A stretch of DNA of 64,000 nucleotides from Amorphophallus konjac (Eukaryota > Streptophyta > Magnoliopsida > Alismatales > Araceae): NCBI GenBank assembly GCA_022559845.1, contig CM040128.1, positions 79,919,247 through 79,983,246 on the forward strand, written 5' to 3'. The notes beneath the pieces are model-generated. The model had not been told where the DNA came from and ran no database searches. It saw only the letters and a program-made list of their open reading frames with translations. Below, piece by piece: positions 58,140 to 64,000 of this stretch. Position numbers and translations under genes: made by a program. Positions within the stretch are counted from its first letter, which is position 1. Each line of letters opens with the position of its first letter.

Positions 58140-58990
58140 ATCGCCAGAGGGGTTACCTCAATAAGAAGGAAAGATGATCGCGAATACCTGGTGATAATAG
58201 GATGCAGGATGGATGTGGGTTCCTTCCTCCACCTTCTATCGGCCGGCCGATGAAGGGGGTCTTCCTCTTTGATTACCCTTAAACAAAGAACACACAAGTA
58301 AAAGAAAAGGAGATCAGCCAAACATGAGTGTAGTATCAATCCCAAGATGAAAGATGGTGATGAAAGAAGAGCATAAAGCGTGCACCTTTTGTTTATTTTA
58401 AAACCCCTAGAGAATTAGGGAGAGGAGAGATGCAATAAAACTGATGCAAGGAAAAGGCTATACGATGATGAGATGACAAACAACAACGAAGAGAAGAAAA
58501 GATCCCTGCTGTTCCTGTAAACAATAAAGGGAAAAAAAACACTTTGCTTCGGATGTGGCAGCAGGAGGAAGCAGAAAAGAGATCAATAGCTCTTAATCTC
58601 AATCACCAGCACCCGTGAACCTCTGTATGTGTGTGCGTCTATGCGTATATCTATCTCTCTAACCTCACGCGAGATCAACCAGGGGACTCTTTTATAGGGT
58701 CTCGATCACAGATAGACACAGATTTGGGAAGATAAGAATAGGCAGTGGTCGTTAACGGCAAGGACTCTAGTTCCCAGATCGAGCAAGGTGATCAAGAAAG
58801 ATAGGGAACTCTTCAGGAAAGGCGAGTTTAAGAAGGACACGAAAGGGTGAGACACGACCTACCAAAGGGCGTCAATTCAGAATTGACGACCTGCTCAAGG
58901 GCGTTAATTCAAAACACGACCGGGATCTAGGCGTCACTTCCTGGATTCAATTTTGGTAATAAAAACCTTCTTTATTTGAAAATTACGAAA
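58140..58990 (-). repeat. Diverged repeat, copy 2 (partner at 54170-54990)
   Basis: It shares ordered blocks with the first copy, as described there. A TTTTATAGGG box near 58690 reads CCCTATAAAA on the minus strand. Repeated GGGCGT...AATTC and ACACGACC words near 58850-58930 and 59020-59170 continue a pattern of short 'CGTC/GACG' words also seen in copy 1 (CACGTCT, ACGCGTCT). Confidence 0.55.
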
Positions 58991-59640
58991 AGACGCCTGA
59001 AGCAAAGGCGTTAAACAAAAACACGCCCTATGGAATGACGTTAATCATTGATTTCAATCGGGGTGGGACTCGTAAAATACCAGGAATTGACGCCCTTCTC
59101 TGTGGTCGTCCTTTCTTAAGAACACGCTCCAGATTAGGTCGCTATTTAAAACACGCCCCTCTTCAAGTCGTGAATTCCAAAAACCCAAGAATAAATCACA
59201 AAAACACACAAAAATAGAAAAACTTTATATTATAGAAATATTGAAGTTCACTTTGGGGCGTTAACATAGTGACATGAGATTTGATCAACAAAGCGTCAAT
59301 TTTATCGTGTGTACAGGTAGTAGGTCCGGACTCATCTTTTGTAAAAAAAATAAAAAAATAAAATAAAAATAAAACAAAAAAAATAAACAATAAATAAACA
59401 ATATCATGTTTACATTCATATAGTTATTAATTCAAAACATTCACATTTAGTATTTCATTCATCGCCTAATTCTTAAAAATCCTTTAAAAAAATCATCATC
59501 ATTGTTGCATAGACCATTCATTTAGGAATTAATTCATTGCATTATTTCAATAAAATAAAATGAAACAAAACATAACAAAAATATATTTTTCTGTAAAATA
59601 AAAATAAAACAATAAAAATAAAAATAAAAACAACAAAACA
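58991..59640. other. AT-rich remnant sequence
   Basis: Nothing is recognised beyond the GGGCGTTAA/ACACGCCC words to about 59280. Long A-rich runs occupy 59340-59640. Confidence 0.4.
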
Positions 59641-60400
59641 TAACCCCAAGGTCCAACTTCGGACCCTCACCATCATCGCCGCTCCGCCTATGGGCCCGGG
59701 TGCGTGCATCGCGGGTGAACCCGCTTGTGAAGATATCGCCGTTCGGCCCGGTTGCTTGCAAATTCAGGTCCAAGGGGTCGTGTCACATCAAAATGGTATC
59801 AGAGCTTAGGGAACCGGGTTGCTCCAGCCAACCGGGATCCTGAGCTACGAGGTTCGAGGACGAACCTCCTCCAAGCGGAGGGGATTGATGGGATCGGCAA
59901 GCGGCTTCAACAAAACTATAAAATAGCTATTTATGTTTTAGTTGTCTCATGTTAATTGGGCCATATGTATGAGCCTAATGGGTAATGTTTTATGTTCATA
60001 GTAATTATGTCTACAATAATCATGTAAGAGTCTTTTTTTTTATTTGTGTGTCTTTTAGTCTTCCCAAGAGAGTTATGATGAGTAGGTATTAGGTGTTAAT
60101 GAGTTGTCTTTTGGTTTTCTCTGAAGAGTCTATAAAAGGTCATGTAACTCTTCTTTAGAATACAATGAGTTGAATAGAATTTTTGGAAAGATATCCTCCG
60201 ATGTGATGTCCACACCCTTTCTATCCCTCTTTTCCCCATCTCTTTCTAAAAGGGGTGACCCTTTCTCTCTCCTCCCCCTCCCAATTTTGAATTTCTCTCT
60301 CTCTCTACCCCATTCACTTCTCATTAAGACCCCTCTCCCCTCCCCATACTCCATTCAATTTTCTCCTTACTTCCCCATCTACCAAAGCAACCTTTGGTAT
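59640..60400 (+). mobile_element. TRIM-like LTR element with a 98-bp interior
   Basis: An LTR end (GTGTCACA, to 59787) is followed by an initiator-Met primer site TGGTATCAGAGC at 59794-59805. Only about 70 bp later comes a purine-rich tract AAGCGGAGGGGA (59873-59884) and a new LTR start TGATGGGATCGG at 59886. The interior is thus about 98 bp. The second LTR has a TATAAAAGG box near 60131. The far ends of both LTRs could not be matched to each other, so total length and duplication are unknown. GAGGACGAACCTCC before the tract suggests descent from a gypsy element. Confidence 0.55.
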
Positions 60401-61660
60401 TCCTAGGCACCCCTTCACTCTCTCCAAGCCATTTTCCCCCTTCCCAAGCCAACCTTTCACCTCCCCAAGGCCCAAATTGACTTCCCCACCCCTTGAGGGC
60501 TGTGCCCCAGCCTCTCCCTCTCCCCCAACCTCCCCTGGTCGCACACCCCCTTCCCTCCTTTGGCCTGGTCGACCGGGCCAACCCCTCCCCTCCCACCTTG
60601 GTCAATCTGCACACCCAGCCAACCCTGCCCCTTCTCCTCCAGTTCCAGCCCCCTAGCTCCGACCTCCTCACCACCCAGCCTCTTCCATCAACTCCCTAGC
60701 ACCCCCTTACATCTCCCACAGCCATTAGACCCTTCCCCCTTGCTGCAACTTCACCTTTCCCCGCCCCAATCTTCATCTATCACCAATCTGCTCTGCCCAG
60801 TTCGCAGGCAGCCAACAGGGTCCTGAGAGAAGCGTCTCCATCAGCATCACTCTGAAGCTTCTGGTGGCAAGCCCTACACCGCTGGAAAGGGCGTCTAGAG
60901 AGCTTCGCAGGAGAGGTGGTATCATCAAATTCCGACATCGGAGCAGCCCGTGAGAGCCTATCTCGCCAGACTGTGCAAGACACCTCCGGCATACAACCTG
61001 AAGCTGAAAGAAAATACTCCAGCGACCAGCTCAGTGAAGCCCTTGGCACGATCTTTGGAGGGGATCGACTTCCGCCAGTCCTCTACCTTCTCCAACAAGA
61101 AGGAGGTGATTCGCCCACCCGAGCACCCGGTTTCGGCCATTCTTGTCGAAGGTCGCAGACTACTCCAGTTCTGTCCAGGTTGGACCGACCCCCACTCTTC
61201 AACTCAGAGCTTTCTTCTCCGACCTCCGATTGCGGTCCCGTCAGTTGTCATTCGAAGCTACTTTGTCCACGGTCGCGTCGCCACCAATTGTGCCTCCATC
61301 GGAGTTTGGTAGCACCTGGGGCAGCTTCGGCATCAGTACCCTTTGGTTCTGCATCAGTCAGAACTCAGTCAGACCAGCCGAGTACTCCGAACTACAGCAA
61401 CCTCCGGTGTCCGCCAAACGGTGCCAAATTCGTACGGTCCATTCCCTGGTCAGTCCCGGTCATCTCAGCACTGATCCCGCCTCCGGCAACCTTCGTGCAA
61501 GCTCGTGGCTGTTCCGACACCGACACCCTATCCTGCAGTCCCAGGCCGGGCAGAACAGAGCAGCTTGTGAAGACGACGGCGCGGCACCACGGCTCGACCT
61601 CCGGACAACTACCAGCTCCAATGGCCGGCTTCTACCTCACCTCCCTGCTCTCCGTCTGAT
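60220..61660. other. C-rich sequence, origin unclear
   Basis: This stretch is pyrimidine-rich to about 60770 (CCCTCCCC and CTCTCT runs), then mixed and GC-rich. The plus strand is open in several frames at once (for example 60916-61659), which points to composition more than coding. It may be the 3' part of the preceding LTR and the end of the following one. Confidence 0.35.
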
Positions 61661-61679
61661 AGTTTGAAGTTCTTCCTCG

Positions 61680-62780
61680 ACCTCGTCTCACATCATATAG
61701 CCAATATGCACTGACTTCAGTATGCAACATGCACCGACCCTGGCATGCAAGAAATGCAACTATCACCGTCCTGAGTTCTACGCGAACATGATGTGCACAA
61801 ACCTTGCTTGGCTCAGAACACAACTTGCACTGACCTCTATCTGAACATGTGTTGGATATACACTGACATGTTGTAGTAAAATGCACGGACCCTGGGTATA
61901 AATGTGCTTGGACTTGTTCATGCATGTGCACAGACTCTAGATGGCATATGCACAGACTTTGACTGCGTGTGCACAGACCTCAGTGTGCAAAGTGCCATAT
62001 GTACACCGAGGTTCTATGCTGGAAAGCAAGGCATGCACCGACTTTAACTGTGCGGGACAAAGGCCTACACTGACCTTTGTTTACGTGAGACACAAATGTG
62101 CACCGACCTATATGCAGTTAAGCTCAAACATGCACCGGCTTCTATGCAGTTAGACTCAAATATGCACCGACCTATATGAGAGGTACATCGACCTGATAGA
62201 TGCAACAGCATGATGTGCACTGACCTTTATGCTACAATGCATGGTTATTACCATCAAAAATTAGCACAAAATTAACTATTGCCATCAACAAAGTATGATC
62301 AAAATTTAGCACAATATTAACTATTGCTAGCATCAAAACACATAGAATACGGAGAGTCATTAATCAGAAAAGACATGCATTCTTCCTACAAACCTCTCCT
62401 CAACATTCTTCCACTTTTTGATGATGGCAACCCCAAAAAGTACAATTCTAAATTTTGATGAATTCTAAATTTTAATGGCAATATAATATGCATGATGCAT
62501 GAAATGAATGCACAGATGCAGACTTCTCTACCCCCTGAAGATGGTCTCTCCCTTAATAGCACAATCTCTTTTTCTCTCCCCCTTTATATAACTCTCCCTT
62601 AATACCACAATCTCTTTTTCTCTCCCCCTTTGCCATCAGCAAACAAGGAATGAAGAATGTAGCAGAAAGGGAATGGAGTGAGATTCTATGCAAAAGGTTC
62701 AGAAATAAGCAGATTATAGGAAAAGTCTTCAGGCATAAGAATAAAAATTATGCATTCTTGATAAATATCTGGTTTAATAG
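61680..62780 (-). mobile_element. 3' end of a minus-strand SIRE-like copia element
   Basis: Read on the minus strand, the interior tail (62780-62406) has GATGGCAAAGGGGGAGAG-type runs and ends GTTGCCATCATCAAAAAGTGG, as in the complete SIRE element at 22340. The LTR starts with TGTTG at 62405. The LTR then carries an array of AGGTCNGTGCAY and AAGTCTGTGCAY words to about 61680 (more than 20 copies). The left end of this LTR was not found. No coding part remains. Confidence 0.65.
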
Positions 62781-62952
62781 TGATAGATGTTGTGCCCCTG
62801 CAGTCATTTGACAATTTGTAGTTTTGATAATGCCTAACATTATGAGTCATTTAACTCCATGACACTATGAGTTCAATTCTAAGTCTCATTCTCAGATAGT
62901 TGATGTGTTCTCTTGACAGATAAATCCAAAGGAGCAAGCTATCCAAGGTTGA

Positions 62953-63066
62953 AAGTCACTCAAGATGTAAGTGCATGGAAAATAAGGAAAAAGTCGCTCA
63001 AGATGTAAGTGCACGGAAAACAAGGAAAAAGTCACTCAAGATGCAAGTGCACAGAAAATAAGGCAA
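62953..63066. repeat. Three 38-bp tandem repeats in the LTR
   Basis: The unit AAGTCACTCAAGATGTAAGT with GCACGGAAAACAAGGAAA recurs at a 38-bp period with few changes. Confidence 0.85.
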
Positions 63067-63143
63067 TGCTGAAAATCCCTTCAAATCGCTTCTTTCATAT
63101 GTGAAGAGTCACGGCTATCAGAACAACAGGCTGGCTTCAAGAA

Positions 63144-63425
63144 GTGCTGACACTTCTCACAGAAGTGCTGACACTTCGCACAGAAGTGTTGACACTTCGC
63201 ACAGAAGAGCTGACACTTCAGACACCCTGGCACCCAGAAGTGTCGACACTTCATCTTGAAGTGTCGACCTATCTGTTAAACAGAATGCACTGTAAACACA
63301 GTGAAGCTGAGAAGTGTCGACACTTCATCTCGAAGTGTCGACCTGTCTGCCAAACAGAAGCATTGTAAATGCTATGAAGCTGAGAAGTGTCGACACTTCA
63401 TCTCAAAGTGTTGACCTGTCTGCCA
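63144..63425. repeat. GAAGTGTCGACACTTC palindrome array
   Basis: Seven copies of the 16-bp palindrome GAAGTGTCGACACTTC or a one- or two-base variant occur at 63143-63410. Half-sites GAAGTGTCGACCT follow three of them. The last three form a longer unit of about 73 bp ending CTGTCTGCCAAACAGAAGCA. Confidence 0.85.
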
Positions 63426-64000
63426 AACAGAAGCAACTATTGTTGACTTCGTGTTTCTCAACGTGAGCAACCCCTTTTCTTTGATTTGTTTAATCCTAAA
63501 GTCACCCAACCTACCATGATTTATGGATCTGGTCTGGGGCTTGTCTATGGACCATTCAAAGAGATATAAAAACAACACAAAGGGGTTAGAAACCCTAATG
63601 CATCAAGGGAGATCAAAGAGAGGCTAGAGGAGGCTGTCCAAGGGAAGAAGAATTATAAGAGGGTACTGTAGCCATGAACAGTACTTCATGCAGAAGTTCT
63701 TCATCCATTCCAAGGTGTTTTTAACTCATATCCAAGCTAGCAACTTCCAAGGCAGTGTACAAGCAAGCAAGGCTATCAAGGGGATCCAAGGAAGCTGATT
63801 TCACAAGGTAGAAGAAGCCATTGCTGCTGAATCAAGAGGAGAGCTTTGCTAAGAAGAAGAAGCCTCTGTTTGTGATCTACATCGTGTGAAGACAAGAAGA
63901 AAAAGCGGCAGCCCTTGCTGAAGCATCCGATTCACCTCTTTCATTTCAGACAAGATCTTTTCGATTCTAGCATATCTCCATATCTTGTTTGAATATTTTC

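Larger units (their letters stand above)
62788..64000 (+). repeat. SIRE-like LTR, cut by the window end
   Basis: It begins TGTTGTGCCCCTGCAGTC, close to the start of the complete SIRE LTR but of another family. Three 38-bp tandem units lie at 62953-63066. A palindrome array follows at 63144-63425, and a GATATAAAAACA TATA-like box near 63560. The inside of the element lies beyond 64000. Confidence 0.7.

Noticed and set aside
60916..61659. 247-codon open frame on the plus strand
   Set aside because: Other plus frames are open over the same stretch, the translation has no recognisable motif, and the region adjoins LTR remnants. Composition explains it better than coding.
1..64000. tRNA or rRNA genes
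   Set aside because: None was recognised. The tRNA-like words found are primer binding sites of retrotransposons.

Overview
The window is nuclear DNA of a flowering plant, probably a monocot. The first coding exon of its one intact gene is extremely GC-rich and later exons are not, which is a gradient typical of monocots; the species cannot be named from this sequence. It holds one intact host gene, and nearly all the rest is layered transposable elements and their remains.

Layout. 1-1060 is AT-rich upstream DNA. 1222-7030 is a four-exon inosine-5'-monophosphate dehydrogenase (IMPDH) gene encoding a 500-residue enzyme of GTP synthesis. 7724-41882 is a three-level nest. A Tat-lineage Ty3/gypsy element on the minus strand (perfect CTCTT target duplication) was entered by a chromodomain Tekay/Del-type gypsy element (11775-34691, plus strand). 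The 5' LTR of that element was in turn entered by a SIRE-type Ty1/copia element (12196-25086, plus strand, perfect TCTTC duplication, 2721-bp LTRs about 99% identical by eye). LTR divergence falls from the outer to the inner element, in agreement with the nesting order. All three polyproteins are broken.

41888-43725 is AT-rich spacer with a degenerate repeat and one orphan exon. 43726-48523 is a hAT-type DNA element with matching inverted ends and a perfect 8-bp duplication (GAAAAGAT). It carries minus-strand pieces of host genes (start of CTP synthase, a receptor-kinase exon probably from CORYNE, two unrecognised exons) and a hAT transposase tail, so it looks like a gene-capturing (Pack-type) hAT. 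49925-50359 is a broken ribosomal protein S16 copy. It abuts the end of a decayed CACTA element (50379 to about 52711) with a TNP2 fragment and a 178-bp tandem repeat.

52.7-64.0 kb is a patchwork of LTR remnants: microsatellites, a diverged repeat pair, an Athila-type LTR with its primer site, an element whose interior is only about 98 bp (TRIM-like), the 3' end of a minus-strand copia element, and the start of another SIRE-type LTR that runs off the window.

Three points stand out: the hAT element with captured exons; the spliced antisense gene inside the Tat element, whose nonsense changes all read as C-to-T; and the arrays of short related motifs or palindromes that fill the LTRs of several unrelated element families here.
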